DNA of 64,000 bases from the NCBI RefSeq assembly GCF_024722015.1, contig NZ_JANQBD010000019.1, positions 124,001 to 188,000 of the forward strand, given 5' to 3'. Every line of letters begins with the position of its first letter. The stretch's first letter is position 1. Below are positions 43,112 through 52,447 of this stretch, in pieces. Below the pieces are notes generated by a model that worked only from the letters and a program-made list of their open reading frames with translations, did not search any database and was not told where the DNA came from. The stretch comes from Paenibacillus radicis (ex Xue et al. 2023) (lineage in GTDB: Bacteria > Bacillota > Bacilli > Paenibacillales > NBRC-103111). Both the position numbers and the translations under genes were made by a program.

Positions 43112-46100
43112 ATGAGAAAAGTGGATGTGAAAGAAAAAGCAAGAACCCGGGAACTGCGTGTTCTTGAACAATGGAAACAAAATGATACGTTCGGCAAATC
43201 GATCGAAAACCGCGTGGGCAAGCCAAACTTTGTTTTTTACGAGGGTCCTCCGACTGCAAACGGAAAACCTCATATCGGGCATGTGCTTGGCCGTGTTATT
43301 AAAGATTTCATCTGCCGTTACAAAACGATGTCAGGATACCGTGTCGTTCGCAAAGCCGGTTGGGACACTCACGGTCTCCCTGTTGAGCTTGGTGTGGAGA
43401 AGGAGCTCGGCATCTCCGGCAAACAAGAAATCGAAAAATATGGCGTAGCCGAATTCGTAGAGAAATGCAAAAGCAGCGTATTCGAATATGAGAGGCAGTG
43501 GCGTGAGCTTACGGAGGCGATTGGATACTGGACGGATATGGATAATCCGTATATCACACTAACCAACGGTTATATCGAGAGTGTATGGCATATTTTGTCC
43601 GAAATCCATTCTAAAGGATTGCTGTATAAGGGCCATCGCGTAAGCCCATACTGTCCGTGCTGTCAAACAACGCTCAGCTCCCACGAAGTGGCGCAAGGCT
43701 ATGAAGATGTGAAGGACTTGAGCGCAACAGTAAAGTTCAAAAGCAAGAGCGGAGACGAATCGTTCCTTGCATGGACGACAACTCCATGGACGCTGCCGGC
43801 TAACGTGGCGCTAGCTATGAATAAAGATATCGACTACGCCAAAGTTAAACAAAACGGCGAAGTCTATATTGTCGCAATGAATCTCGTTGAAAAGCTGTTT
43901 AAAGAGGATTATGAAGTTTTATCGACGCATAAAGGAGCCGAGTTTGTAGGTACATCTTATGAACCTCCTTTTGGATATTTCAGCGTGAACAAAGGACATA
44001 TTGTTGTAGATGCGGACTATGTCAGTGATTCAAGTGGAACGGGTATCGTCCATATCGCTCCGGCTCATGGGGAGGACGACTATCGTACGGCTCGTCAGCA
44101 CGAGCTGGATTTCGTTAACGTAGTTAACTTAGCCGGATGTTATACCGATCAAATCACCGATTTTGCGGGACGGTTTGTTAAGGATTGCGATGTCGATATC
44201 GTGAAATATTTGTCCGCGCGCGACCTGTTATTCTCTAAGGAGCGCTACGAGCATAGCTATCCGTTCTGCTGGCGCTGCAAATCGCCTCTGCTTTATTACG
44301 CAATGGAGAGCTGGTTCATCAAAACGACAGCGGTCAAGGACCAGTTGATCGAGAACAACAGTAAAATTGCCTGGTACCCTCCACATCTGCGTGAAGGCCG
44401 TTTTGGCAAATTTCTGGAGGAGCTCGTCGATTGGAACATCAGCCGGAACCGTTATTGGGGTACACCGCTTAATGTTTGGGCATGCGAGGATTGTGGTTCT
44501 GAATATGCGCCGGGAAGCTACAAGGATTTGCAAGAGAGAGCGATTGAGCCGATCGGTGAAAACTTGGAGCTGCATAAGCCTTATGTAGATGAAGTGAAGC
44601 TTCGCTGCTCTTGCGGTGGAGTCATGACAAGGACACCGGAAGTGATCGATGTTTGGTTCGACAGCGGATCGATGCCATTTGCACAGTATCATCATCCGAG
44701 AGGAAACGAAGAGCTGTTCCACGAGCAGTATCCAGCTGATATGATCTGCGAAGGAATCGACCAAACGCGAGGCTGGTTCTTCAGCCTGCTGGCCGTTTCG
44801 ACGCTCTATAATGGTCAATTGCCATATAAAGCGGTGCTGTCGACTGGACATATCCTTGATGAAAATGGGCAAAAGATGTCCAAGAGCAAAGGAAATGTTA
44901 TCGATCCTTGGGAGATCATTGAGGAGCTGGGGACAGATGCATTCCGTTGGGCTTTGCTGGCTGATAGCGCACCTTGGAACAGCAAGCGGTTCTCTAAGCA
45001 AATCGTAGCTGAAGCAAAATCGAAAGTAATCGATACGATTAACAATACACATGCTTTTTACGCGTTGTATGCAACGATTGATCAATATAAGCCTGAAGAG
45101 CATCCGCGGCTGGATTCTGCGAACTTATTGGATCGCTGGATTTTGTCGAGAGTGAACAGCACTTTGCAAAATGTTGTCACTGGGCTTGAGGTCAACGATT
45201 TCTTGAATCCTGCGAAGCAGATCGAAGCGTTCATCGAAGAGCTGAGCAACTGGTACATCCGCCGCTCCCGTGACCGTTTCTGGGGCAGCGAAATGACTTC
45301 GGATAAAGTAGCAGCGTACCAGACATTGCGCGAAGTGCTGCTGACTCTCGCACGAATGATTGCGCCATATGCGCCGCTAATCGCGGATGATCTGTACAAT
45401 AACCTCGGAGGCGAGGGAAGTGTGCATCTCGCAGACTATCCTTTGGTGAACGATGCTGCCATTGATAGAGCACTTGAGAGCGACATGGAAACCGCAAGGC
45501 AGATTGTTGAGCTCGCGCGCAATATCAGGAATGAAACTAGCATTAAGAACCGTCAACCCCTGTCAGAGCTGGTTGTTTCGCTTACACGGGATTTCAATCT
45601 AAGCCAGTTCGAGGATATCATCAAAGATGAGATTAATGTTAAAGAGATCCGTGTGGAACAAAGCGACAGCGGCTTCGCTCAATACAGCTTGAAGCTGAAT
45701 CTTAAGGCTGCAGGCAAAAAGTACGGTAAATTCGTAGGTCCGGTGCAAAGCCAGCTGAAGCAATTATCTGCTTCCGCCTCCAAACAAGCGGTGGATAGCG
45801 GCTTCCTGGATTTAACGATTGATGGAGAAGCGCTTCACATCACTCTTGATGAGCTGCTTGTTGAGAAACAAGCCAAAGAGGGCTTTACTTCCGCATCGGG
45901 TTATCAAATGATTGTGGCTCTGAATACAGCAATTACCGAGGAGCTGGAGCAGGAGGGGCTTGTTCGCGAGGTCATTCGGGTCATTCAGGATTACCGTAAA
46001 AAGCTGGAGCTTCCGATAGAGAAGCGTGTTGACCTCGTTCTCGATGTCGATTCACAGCTGAAAGCGGCATTGGAGCGTTTCGATCATGTTCTGCAGGATA

Positions 46101-46195
46101 GTGTACTGTTAGCGAGTGTACGCTACGCTGAAGCAGAGGGTATGGAAACTATAGCAATTGGAGATAGAACGCTTCGGTTGTTTATTGAGTCTTAA
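43112..46195 (+). CDS. ileS: Isoleucyl-tRNA synthetase, class 2 (eukaryote-like, IleS2)
   Basis: 1027 residues, class I synthetase. HIGH signature is PHIGH at 53-57; KMSKS is in ENGQKMSKSKGN near 592. The CP1 editing domain includes GTGIVHIAPAHGEDD, and anticodon-binding helices fill the C-terminus. The length and segments such as GWDTHGLPVELGVEKELGI fit the eukaryote-like IleRS2 type rather than the roughly 920-residue IleRS1; type 2 enzymes are known for natural mupirocin resistance. The open frame extends upstream to 43034 through the T-box terminator; ATG 43112 behind GAAGAAAGG is the true start. Regulated by the T-box. Charges tRNA-Ile and edits Val. Confidence 0.93.
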   Translation: MRKVDVKEKARTRELRVLEQWKQNDTFGKSIENRVGKPNFVFYEGPPTANGKPHIGHVLGRVIKDFICRYKTMSGYRVVRKAGWDTHGLPVELGVEKELGISGKQEIEKYGVAEFVEKCKSSVFEYERQWRELTEAIGYWTDMDNPYITLTNGYIESVWHILSEIHSKGLLYKGHRVSPYCPCCQTTLSSHEVAQGYEDVKDLSATVKFKSKSGDESFLAWTTTPWTLPANVALAMNKDIDYAKVKQNGEVYIVAMNLVEKLFKEDYEVLSTHKGAEFVGTSYEPPFGYFSVNKGHIVVDADYVSDSSGTGIVHIAPAHGEDDYRTARQHELDFVNVVNLAGCYTDQITDFAGRFVKDCDVDIVKYLSARDLLFSKERYEHSYPFCWRCKSPLLYYAMESWFIKTTAVKDQLIENNSKIAWYPPHLREGRFGKFLEELVDWNISRNRYWGTPLNVWACEDCGSEYAPGSYKDLQERAIEPIGENLELHKPYVDEVKLRCSCGGVMTRTPEVIDVWFDSGSMPFAQYHHPRGNEELFHEQYPADMICEGIDQTRGWFFSLLAVSTLYNGQLPYKAVLSTGHILDENGQKMSKSKGNVIDPWEIIEELGTDAFRWALLADSAPWNSKRFSKQIVAEAKSKVIDTINNTHAFYALYATIDQYKPEEHPRLDSANLLDRWILSRVNSTLQNVVTGLEVNDFLNPAKQIEAFIEELSNWYIRRSRDRFWGSEMTSDKVAAYQTLREVLLTLARMIAPYAPLIADDLYNNLGGEGSVHLADYPLVNDAAIDRALESDMETARQIVELARNIRNETSIKNRQPLSELVVSLTRDFNLSQFEDIIKDEINVKEIRVEQSDSGFAQYSLKLNLKAAGKKYGKFVGPVQSQLKQLSASASKQAVDSGFLDLTIDGEALHITLDELLVEKQAKEGFTSASGYQMIVALNTAITEELEQEGLVREVIRVIQDYRKKLELPIEKRVDLVLDVDSQLKAALERFDHVLQDSVLLASVRYAEAEGMETIAIGDRTLRLFIES

Positions 46196-46206
46196 TTAAT
46201 CTATAC

Positions 46207-46252
46207 AAAAGAGCCTTCAAACCACATAAGGGTGGTATTGAAGGTTCTTTTT
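46207..46252 (+). terminator. Terminator after ileS
   Basis: AAAAGAGCCTTCAA pairs with TTGAAGGTTCTTTT (one G-T pair), with further ACCAC/GTGGT pairing inside, followed by T residues. Confidence 0.85.
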
Positions 46253-46667
46253 CATAAGATCGGACTTTACAATAGGGGAAGTCTCTCTCTTGCTGGGGGG
46301 AGGGGGGCAGTATGAACATTTTCTTCTTTCGTATGCTATGTCTTTGGATCCATTCTAACATGAATTCCGTTGATTGACGGAACGTCGATCCTTTATTTTT
46401 TGAAAACCCATCCCATTTCATGATGTAGCGGAACTACGATGCGTTATTGCGACTTTTAATAGACTGAAATGACCTATTTACAACAAATAAGAGATCCTAG
46501 TTCCGTTTCACTTGAATAATAGCGTTAAAACAAGGAAATAGCGCACCTCACTTCCCTTCATCCTTCTAAGCGAGTGATTGGCAGCGTTATAGGAGATGAA
46601 GACACGCCATCGTGGGGTTCGACCTACCACCATGCAACGCCACAACGCGCCAACTTTGAAGGTACAT
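46253..46667. other. Gap between ileS terminator and next gene
   Basis: No gene, RNA or repeat is recognisable. It contains a G-run (GGGGGGAGGGGGG near 46295) and otherwise unstructured sequence; a promoter for the two-component operon must lie here or just downstream. Confidence 0.4.
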
Positions 46668-46784
46668 ATGGAATACTACAACGGGGAGTATGGCTATGAA
46701 TACCGGATCGAAGAGCGGATAGGAAGCAAGGAAGTATGCGGCTTTTTATGCGCTGCAGCGCTGCATGTGGTACTATCACGATGA
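46668..46784 (+). pseudogene. Small tyrosine-rich open frame, possibly frameshifted
   Basis: From ATG 46668 the frame gives 38 residues starting MEYYNGEYGYEYRIEER and ends in a Cys/Ala-rich tail. If one base is skipped near 46731, the reading continues as KYAAFYALQRCMWYYHDEAD, which looks more natural (aromatic and acidic like the first part) and runs on toward the response regulator start. This suggests a small gene broken by a single-base insertion or a sequencing error. No family recognised. Confidence 0.25.
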
Positions 46785-46814
46785 GGCGGATTCGCCAGGT
46801 TTAAGGAGGCTGCT

Positions 46815-47519
46815 ATGGAAACGGTATATCGTAACGAAGTACTTATCATTGAAGACGACGACAACATAAGACGTTTTGTAACTATTAATTTGGAAAGAAA
46901 CGGATTTAAAGTCTCTGAGGCTGCTTTGGGCAGAGAGGCTTTGCGCATTATCGACTTAAACCGGCCTGATGTTATCGTGCTTGATCTCATGCTTCCGGAT
47001 ATGGACGGATTTGAAATTTGCAGGAAGCTCAGGGAAAGCGATCCCGACATTGTCATTATTATTGTAACGGCACGCGGCCAGGATATGGATAAAATAAAAG
47101 GTCTGGGGCTTGGAGCCGACGATTATATCGTTAAGCCGTTTAATCCTTTGGAGCTTGTAGCCCGAATTCGAACGGTGCTGCGCCGTACTCAGCATGTGGA
47201 GAAACGGCAAAGAAAGGTACTTCAATCCGGTCCGATCCGGATAGATCTGGATTCGAATAAATTGTTTAAACATGACTGTTTAATAGAAGTAACACCCAAG
47301 GAATACCAGCTGGTCAAAGTATTTGTAGAGAACCCGGATCAGGCGTTATCGAGGAATGAATTGCTAAACCTTGTGTGGGGTGAGGATTTCGTTGGCGATA
47401 CTAAAACGGTGGATGTCCATGTCCGCAAACTAAGGGAGAAGCTTGAAGACGACAGCTCCAAACCGCTGCTGATCGAAACCGTCTGGGGCTTGGGATACCG
47501 TTGGAGAAAGGACGATTGA
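46815..47519 (+). CDS. OmpR/PhoB-type response regulator
   Basis: 234 residues. The receiver domain has acidic IIEDDD, phospho-acceptor Asp in VIVLDLMLPDMDG near 58 and Lys in IVKPFNP near 107. The C-terminal winged helix has LTPKEYQ-like EVTPKEYQLVKVF, the recognition region TVDVHVRKLREKL and ETVWGLGYRW. TAAGGAGG precedes the ATG. Its kinase starts two bases after its stop. The signal is unknown; the following genes for an FG-GAP lipoprotein and wall-synthesis proteins hint at envelope stress. Confidence 0.92.
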   Translation: METVYRNEVLIIEDDDNIRRFVTINLERNGFKVSEAALGREALRIIDLNRPDVIVLDLMLPDMDGFEICRKLRESDPDIVIIIVTARGQDMDKIKGLGLGADDYIVKPFNPLELVARIRTVLRRTQHVEKRQRKVLQSGPIRIDLDSNKLFKHDCLIEVTPKEYQLVKVFVENPDQALSRNELLNLVWGEDFVGDTKTVDVHVRKLREKLEDDSSKPLLIETVWGLGYRWRKDD

Positions 47520-47520
47520 A

Positions 47521-48918
47521 TTGCTTGGAATCCAAAAAAGATTAGTCGGTAGCTACCTTATAGTTATTTTGATCACGGTGTTGATCCTGGAATTGTTTCT
47601 TATCTTTTTCGTCAGGTACTATTATTATCACAATATAGAACGGATTATGATGAATCAAGCGGAACTGTCCGCTACTTTTTTTAATCAATATTTTGCAGAC
47701 GAGGATTTGGAGAAGCAGTCGGAAAGGTTATTAAAAGGATTTTCGCAGCATTCCACCGCGCAAGTCCAGATTATCGGTACATCCGGGCAGATTCTTCAAG
47801 ACTCTTCAGGAAAGCGCATGGATGCGCATGCAGCCGATTATCAGGATGTGCAGGAAGCATTCAGCGGCAATACAGGCTCCTGGAGAGGGTATGATCCCCG
47901 CACGCATGAAGCTATTCTCGCCGTATCTTATCCGCTGAAGGCAGACCAAACTACTGTAGGGATTGTCCGTTTCATTACCTCTTTAACGGATACGAACACA
48001 ACCATCGCCCAAATTTCGGCCATTTTTATCGCTGTGGGCGTTGTTGTTGTAGTAATCGTCGCCGTTCTCGGCATCGTTGTTTCAAGAACAATTACAGGCC
48101 CGATCAGGGAGCTTAAGCTGGCGGCCGAAAAAATGGCCGAAGGCGACTTTACAGTGACCGCAAGGAAACGGTATCAGGACGAGCTTGGGACATTAGCTGA
48201 TATTTTAACGATGATGGCCGCTACAATCCGGCGTAACGAGCGACTTAAAAATGATTTTATTTCATCGGTTTCCCACGAGCTGAGAACCCCGCTGACTTCT
48301 ATTAAAGGCTGGACGATAACGCTGAAATCAAGCTCTGAGGACGGAAAGGTCGATCTCATTGAAGGGCTGGATATCATCGAGGCCGAAAGCGACAGGCTGA
48401 CACGGCTTGTGGATGAGCTGCTTGATTTTTCCAAAATGGATAATGGGCGATTGATGCTAAGCTGCGCCCCACTTCAGATTGGGGAGCTGCTTCAACATAT
48501 CGGCAAGCAATTAGCTCCCAGAGCTGCACGTCAGGGCATTTCTCTGGAAGTGAGTTCAGATGCACCCCTCCCTCTCCTTCAAGCTGATGAAAACCGATTG
48601 AAGCAGGTATTCATTAATTTGGTCGATAACTCGCTTAAATTTACTGAACCCGGCGGAGCTATCAAGATCCATGCCCGCCCGACTCATGAGCAGATCATTA
48701 TAACCGTCGAGGATACAGGATCAGGTATTGCGGAGCAGGATTTGGAGCATGTTTTCCAAAAGTTTTACAAGGGAAGCAGTCATACTGCTGGAAGCGGTAT
48801 TGGTCTGTCTATATCCGAGCAAATTATTAAGCTGCATGGCGGGCAATTGAGAATAAACAGCCGTGTTGGAAAGGGAACAACAGTCGAAATTAGTTTGCCG
48901 TATAAGGCTTGGAGCTAA
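47521..48918 (+). CDS. Sensor histidine kinase paired with the OmpR-type regulator
   Basis: 465 residues. TM1 (LIVILITVLILELFLIFFV), an extracellular domain of about 130 residues, TM2 (IFIAVGVVVVVIVAVLGIVV), HAMP, then HisKA with SVSHELRTPLTSIKGW and HATPase_c with NLVDNSLKF, DTGSGI and GIGLSI. The start is TTG at 47521 behind AAAGGA. WalK/ResE-like layout but lacking a PAS domain. Confidence 0.9.
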   Translation: MLGIQKRLVGSYLIVILITVLILELFLIFFVRYYYYHNIERIMMNQAELSATFFNQYFADEDLEKQSERLLKGFSQHSTAQVQIIGTSGQILQDSSGKRMDAHAADYQDVQEAFSGNTGSWRGYDPRTHEAILAVSYPLKADQTTVGIVRFITSLTDTNTTIAQISAIFIAVGVVVVVIVAVLGIVVSRTITGPIRELKLAAEKMAEGDFTVTARKRYQDELGTLADILTMMAATIRRNERLKNDFISSVSHELRTPLTSIKGWTITLKSSSEDGKVDLIEGLDIIEAESDRLTRLVDELLDFSKMDNGRLMLSCAPLQIGELLQHIGKQLAPRAARQGISLEVSSDAPLPLLQADENRLKQVFINLVDNSLKFTEPGGAIKIHARPTHEQIIITVEDTGSGIAEQDLEHVFQKFYKGSSHTAGSGIGLSISEQIIKLHGGQLRINSRVGKGTTVEISLPYKAWS

Positions 48919-48997
48919 ATTTAACTTTTTCATAACCCTTTCTACTTCTTAACCTTATAAAATAAAAATCAGGATCGTGACAAGAGAGGCGAAACGA

Positions 48998-49555
48998 ATG
49001 ATCAGCAAACCGCTCAGGGTAGGAATGATCTTAACGGTGTTATGGATAATAACCGGGTGCGGTATGCCAGCTACTCCTATCGATTTGATCAAACCCCCCT
49101 CCCCGGAAGGAAGCTTCCAGAAGGGCAATTTACGCGCCACTCTTCTAGCCTTGCTCCCTGATGGAGCGCGTTTGCTTACTCCAAACCATGGCGATGAGAA
49201 CCAAGTCGCTTCATTCGGAGACGTGGACGGTGACGGGGTGGATGAAGCTGTGATCGTGTATGAGGAAAGCTCGATTGACGAAAAAATGATTAAAGCTTCG
49301 TTGTTGAAGCAGCAGAATGCGGTATGGAGGATCGTTGGCGACGCCAAAGGTCTTGGTTACGGAGTCGATTATGTCCGTCTGACTGATCTTAATGGGGACG
49401 GTACTTCCGAAATTATGCTGGGATGGTCTCTGGGTGCAGGAGGCACTGGAATGGACATCTATGAATGGAAAAATAACGCATTTAAGCTATGGGGCAAACA
49501 AGGGTACGATAATCCTCTCCAATTGGAAATAATCCCGGGTCAAGCGGGTAACTAG
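48998..49555 (+). CDS. FG-GAP repeat lipoprotein
   Basis: 185 residues. Signal peptide with lipobox WIITGC near residue 20. Two calcium-loop FG-GAP motifs: GDVDGDGVDEAVIVYE near 74-89 and TDLNGDGTSEIMLGW near 128-142. The in-frame GTG at 48977 lacks a binding site; GAGAGG suits ATG 48998. A surface lipoprotein following the sensor kinase by 79 bases might be its accessory sensor or a target gene. Function unknown. Confidence 0.75.
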   Translation: MISKPLRVGMILTVLWIITGCGMPATPIDLIKPPSPEGSFQKGNLRATLLALLPDGARLLTPNHGDENQVASFGDVDGDGVDEAVIVYEESSIDEKMIKASLLKQQNAVWRIVGDAKGLGYGVDYVRLTDLNGDGTSEIMLGWSLGAGGTGMDIYEWKNNAFKLWGKQGYDNPLQLEIIPGQAGN

Positions 49556-49635
49556 CAGGATCAGCCTAAGAGAGGACCGGCAGTAGAGCGCCCAAGCCAT
49601 TCTGTGACGCTGCTTTCAGGAGGTACTTCACAAAT

Positions 49636-50736
49636 ATGAATGGCAATGGCAAAAGAGGGCAATTGGATTTTTTATTGCTTATCGTTACGGTGCTGCTAGT
49701 CGGCTTTGGTCTAGTCATGATCTTTAGCGCCAGCTCGCCTTTGGCTATATATAAATACAACATACCTTCGTATTACGTTTATAAGCAGAGCTTGTTTGCG
49801 ATTATAGGATTAGCTTCCATGTTTTTGTTTATAGGCATACCCTATCCGTTCTGGCAAAAAACCGCGCCTTACCTGTTGCTAATTTCACTGCTGCTGCTCA
49901 TCCTCGTATTAATTGTCGGAACATCCGTCAACGGAGCGAGGAGATGGTTTATGGTGGGCGGCCTCACTCTCCAACCGGCTGAATTCACGAAGCTATCGAT
50001 CATTATCTACTTGTCCGCGCTCATTAGCAAGAAAGGCGACAAGACCCGTCTGTTCAAGAGAGGCTTGCTGCCCATTCTGATCGTGGTCGGGCTCATCTTT
50101 CTGCTTATTATGCTGCAGCCGGATTTTGGTACCGTACTGATCCTGCTATTTATAGTAGGAACGATTATATTGATTGGCGGTTTTAATTGGCGCCACCTGT
50201 TCATGCTCGGTTTGGGGCTGGTTCCGCTGTTCATTTATTTGGCTGTCAGCAAAAGCTATCGATTGAAACGGATTACTTCGTATATGAATCCTTTCGATAC
50301 TCCTTCCGATTCCGGTTATCAGCTGGTACAGTCGCTCTATGCCTTGGGACATGGCGGGCTTACGGGCGCAGGGCTCGGAGGAAGTGTGCAGAAATTTTTA
50401 TATTTACCGGAGGCGCATACGGATTTTATTTTTGCCGTGATTGGTGAGGAATGGGGATTTGTAGGATGCGGGCTGTTTATCCTGGTCTTTATTCTCTTTA
50501 TATGGCGGGGATGCTTGGCAGCAGTCCGATGTCAGGAGCTATTTGGCGTTCTGCTCGCGATGGGCATCGTTGCGATGATCTCTATTCAAGCTCTGCTTAA
50601 TCTTGGCGCCGTTACCGGCAGCTTGCCTATTACGGGCGTGCCGCTTCCTTTTATAAGCTATGGCGGTTCTTCATTAATTCTTTGCATGGCCAGCACCGGT
50701 ATGTTATTAAGCATTTCCCGGGACCAAAGGCAATGA
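49636..50736 (+). CDS. FtsW/RodA/SpoVE-family peptidoglycan polymerase (SEDS), first paralogue
   Basis: 366 residues, about ten membrane helices. SEDS landmarks: GARRWFMVGGLTLQPAEFTKL-like segment near 95-115 with the R-W pair, QPDFGT near 155, SGYQLVQSLYALGHGGLTG near 228, and the final GVPLPFISYGGSS. FtsW-type proteins polymerise lipid II into glycan strands together with a class B penicillin-binding protein. CAGGAGG precedes the ATG. Whether it serves division, elongation or sporulation is not decided by sequence; no penicillin-binding protein gene is adjacent. Confidence 0.88.
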   Translation: MNGNGKRGQLDFLLLIVTVLLVGFGLVMIFSASSPLAIYKYNIPSYYVYKQSLFAIIGLASMFLFIGIPYPFWQKTAPYLLLISLLLLILVLIVGTSVNGARRWFMVGGLTLQPAEFTKLSIIIYLSALISKKGDKTRLFKRGLLPILIVVGLIFLLIMLQPDFGTVLILLFIVGTIILIGGFNWRHLFMLGLGLVPLFIYLAVSKSYRLKRITSYMNPFDTPSDSGYQLVQSLYALGHGGLTGAGLGGSVQKFLYLPEAHTDFIFAVIGEEWGFVGCGLFILVFILFIWRGCLAAVRCQELFGVLLAMGIVAMISIQALLNLGAVTGSLPITGVPLPFISYGGSSLILCMASTGMLLSISRDQRQ

Positions 50737-50815
50737 CATCAGCTGGCATCATGGGATTAGCCTAGCCCAGCATAAAAAATAATCTACTTAAACATGGGTG
50801 AAGGAGCGCAAGTTA

Positions 50816-51430
50816 ATGTTAACGGAAATCGACTATCGAATATTTCAATTTATTAATCTAACAGCCGGTAAAGACAGCTTCATCTACCTGCTGATGCGTT
50901 TTTTTGCGGAGCAGGCCGTCTATTTATTCGTTCTCTGCTTGCTGGTGTATGGGCTAACTCGTTCGGAGCGAAATCGGCTGATGGTTCTGGAAACGATCGT
51001 GGCATCCGGCGCAGCGTTTGGCGTCAGCAAATTATGCGGCATCTTCTTTTTCCGGGAACGTCCGTTTGTCGCACATGATGTCATCCAATTGATTGCTCAT
51101 CATGCTACGGCTTCTTTTCCAAGCAATCATGCAACCGGCACATTCGTTATCGCGGCAGTTCTTCTGCTGTACCGCAAGCCTATAGGATGGGTTTTGTTCC
51201 TGTTAGCATGCTGTGTGTCGTTCTCCAGAGTATGGGTCGGGGTTCACTACCCGCTGGATATAGTGGGCGGCATGGTCAATGGCATTTTGTGCGCGATTGT
51301 GATTCGTATTGTTGTAAGCAAATGGGCTTGGGCCCAGCATATGCTGCTCTCGATTGTTCGCTTATATGAACGGGTTGAACAGCGAATACTTACACGCATT
51401 GGCAAGAGCCCGCGGCAGCTAACCAAATAA
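50816..51430 (+). CDS. PAP2-type undecaprenyl-diphosphatase (BcrC-like)
   Basis: 204 residues, about five membrane helices. The three PAP2 phosphatase motifs are present: KLCGIFFFRERPF (KX6RP), FPSNHATG (PSxH), and SRVWVGVHYPLDIVGG (SRX5HX3D). It recycles the lipid carrier C55-PP to C55-P on the outer membrane face and can give bacitracin tolerance. An in-frame GTG lies at 50798, but AAGGAG at 50801-50806 selects ATG 50816. Its place 80 bases behind a SEDS polymerase gene matches a cell-wall role. Confidence 0.88.
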   Translation: MLTEIDYRIFQFINLTAGKDSFIYLLMRFFAEQAVYLFVLCLLVYGLTRSERNRLMVLETIVASGAAFGVSKLCGIFFFRERPFVAHDVIQLIAHHATASFPSNHATGTFVIAAVLLLYRKPIGWVLFLLACCVSFSRVWVGVHYPLDIVGGMVNGILCAIVIRIVVSKWAWAQHMLLSIVRLYERVEQRILTRIGKSPRQLTK

Positions 51431-51459
51431 GGCGGCGTATATGAATGGCTTCTACTAGA

Positions 51460-51592
51460 GGTTTTCTTAAAATATCAGACTTGATAAGTTTTCAGCGAAG
51501 CTGAACAAGTCTGATATTGCAAGAAAAGCTACAGCTAAGCCACGAATGTATCATCATCGAAGGGTCTTCGAACCGAAGCTTTTCTTATACAG
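51460..51592. repeat. Repeat A copy 4 (one unit)
   Basis: Central arms AATATCAGACTT (51471-51482) and AAGTCTGATATT (51507-51518) pair perfectly; the linker AAGAAAAGCTACAGCTAAGCCACGAATG and ATCATCATCGAAGGGTCTTCGA follows. The tip has TTCAGC-GAA-GCTGAA. It starts 30 bases behind the phosphatase stop and directly precedes repeat B copy 2. Confidence 0.85.
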
Positions 51593-51677
51593 AAAGTTTA
51601 AGTGCTTATAGCACTAAAGTGGAAATACCCTGTCTAATGTTGCGTAAGTCATGAGAAGCGAGACCGGATGTTCGAAG

Positions 51678-52184
51678 GTTGCTTTCTTTGTAAAGGACAT
51701 ACAGGATTACTGTTACGTCTGCCGAAAGAAAACCGTTAGATGGAAATCCTCCCGTTAATCCAGCCTGGATATCGTTTGAAAGCAATCTAACTGGAAAAAC
51801 TCCTGCTAATCTAGGTGATAGGGATGATATCTGCCAAAATCCTTAGAATTAGCAGGAGAAATTCCAGTTATAGGGCTAGTAAGGCTATGTTTGGGGGAAA
51901 ATAACGTGACAATTTCCCGATAATTGCGTGCGTGGAGTTCAATGGGCTGCCATGCCATGCTGTAAACTAACCCCGAATCCCGATACCCGCGATTAGCACA
52001 CGTTTGAAAGCAAGCTCATCTCTGCTATTCGCTGAGAATACCTAAGAAGGGCTACTATCTCAAAAGGGTAAGAGCGAATGAATCCCATAGAATGTGCAAA
52101 AGAATCTTTAAGCTTTTGCCACCCTATATGTAGATAAAATGATGGATGGGATGTTCCAAAATGAATTTCGGGACAGCACTTTCC
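51678..52184. repeat. Repeat B copy 2
   Basis: Same block as 26706-27225, core from GGAAATCCTCCCG (51742). The two-part hairpin is intact: arms 51789-51810 against 51848-51869. It ends with a GGGACAGCACTTTCC segment. Upstream AGTGCTTATAGCACTAAAGT (about 51601-51620) resembles the region before copy 3, so the full element may begin near 51600. Flanked on both sides by repeat A. Confidence 0.75.
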
Positions 52185-52204
52185 AAGGACGGCCGCAAGA
52201 CATT

Positions 52205-52330
52205 TTTCATATAATATCAGACTTGATAAGTTTTCAGCGGAGCTGAACAAGTCGGATATTGCAAGAAAAGCTACAGCTTAAACACGAATGTATCTTCATC
52301 GAAAAGGCTTCGATCCGAAGGTTTTCTTGA
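52205..52330. repeat. Repeat A copy 5 (one unit, one arm mismatch)
   Basis: Arms AATATCAGACTT (52213-52224) and AAGTCGGATATT (52249-52260) pair with one mismatch. The linker GCAAGAAAAGCTACAGC and TATCTTCATCGAAAAGGCTTCGAT follows. Lies between repeat B copy 2 and the MgtE gene. The remaining 117 bases before MgtE show no recognisable Mg2+ riboswitch. Confidence 0.85.
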
Positions 52331-52447
52331 ATATCGTAATATTTACCAACAGAGTAAATGATTGAGATATGTTGGACGTTTAGGTCAAGAGGCTGAACCC
52401 GCTTCTAATTTGGAATGCATCATTCTATCACGAGGGAGTAGACCCGA

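Noticed and set aside
46295..46310. G-rich tract as a quadruplex element
   Set aside because: GGGGGGAGGGGGG supplies too few separated G-runs for a clear four-tract motif and has no related partner nearby.
52331..52447. Mg2+ riboswitch (M-box) before mgtE
   Set aside because: No M-box core or terminator/antiterminator pair can be recognised in this short gap; repeat A lies directly upstream.
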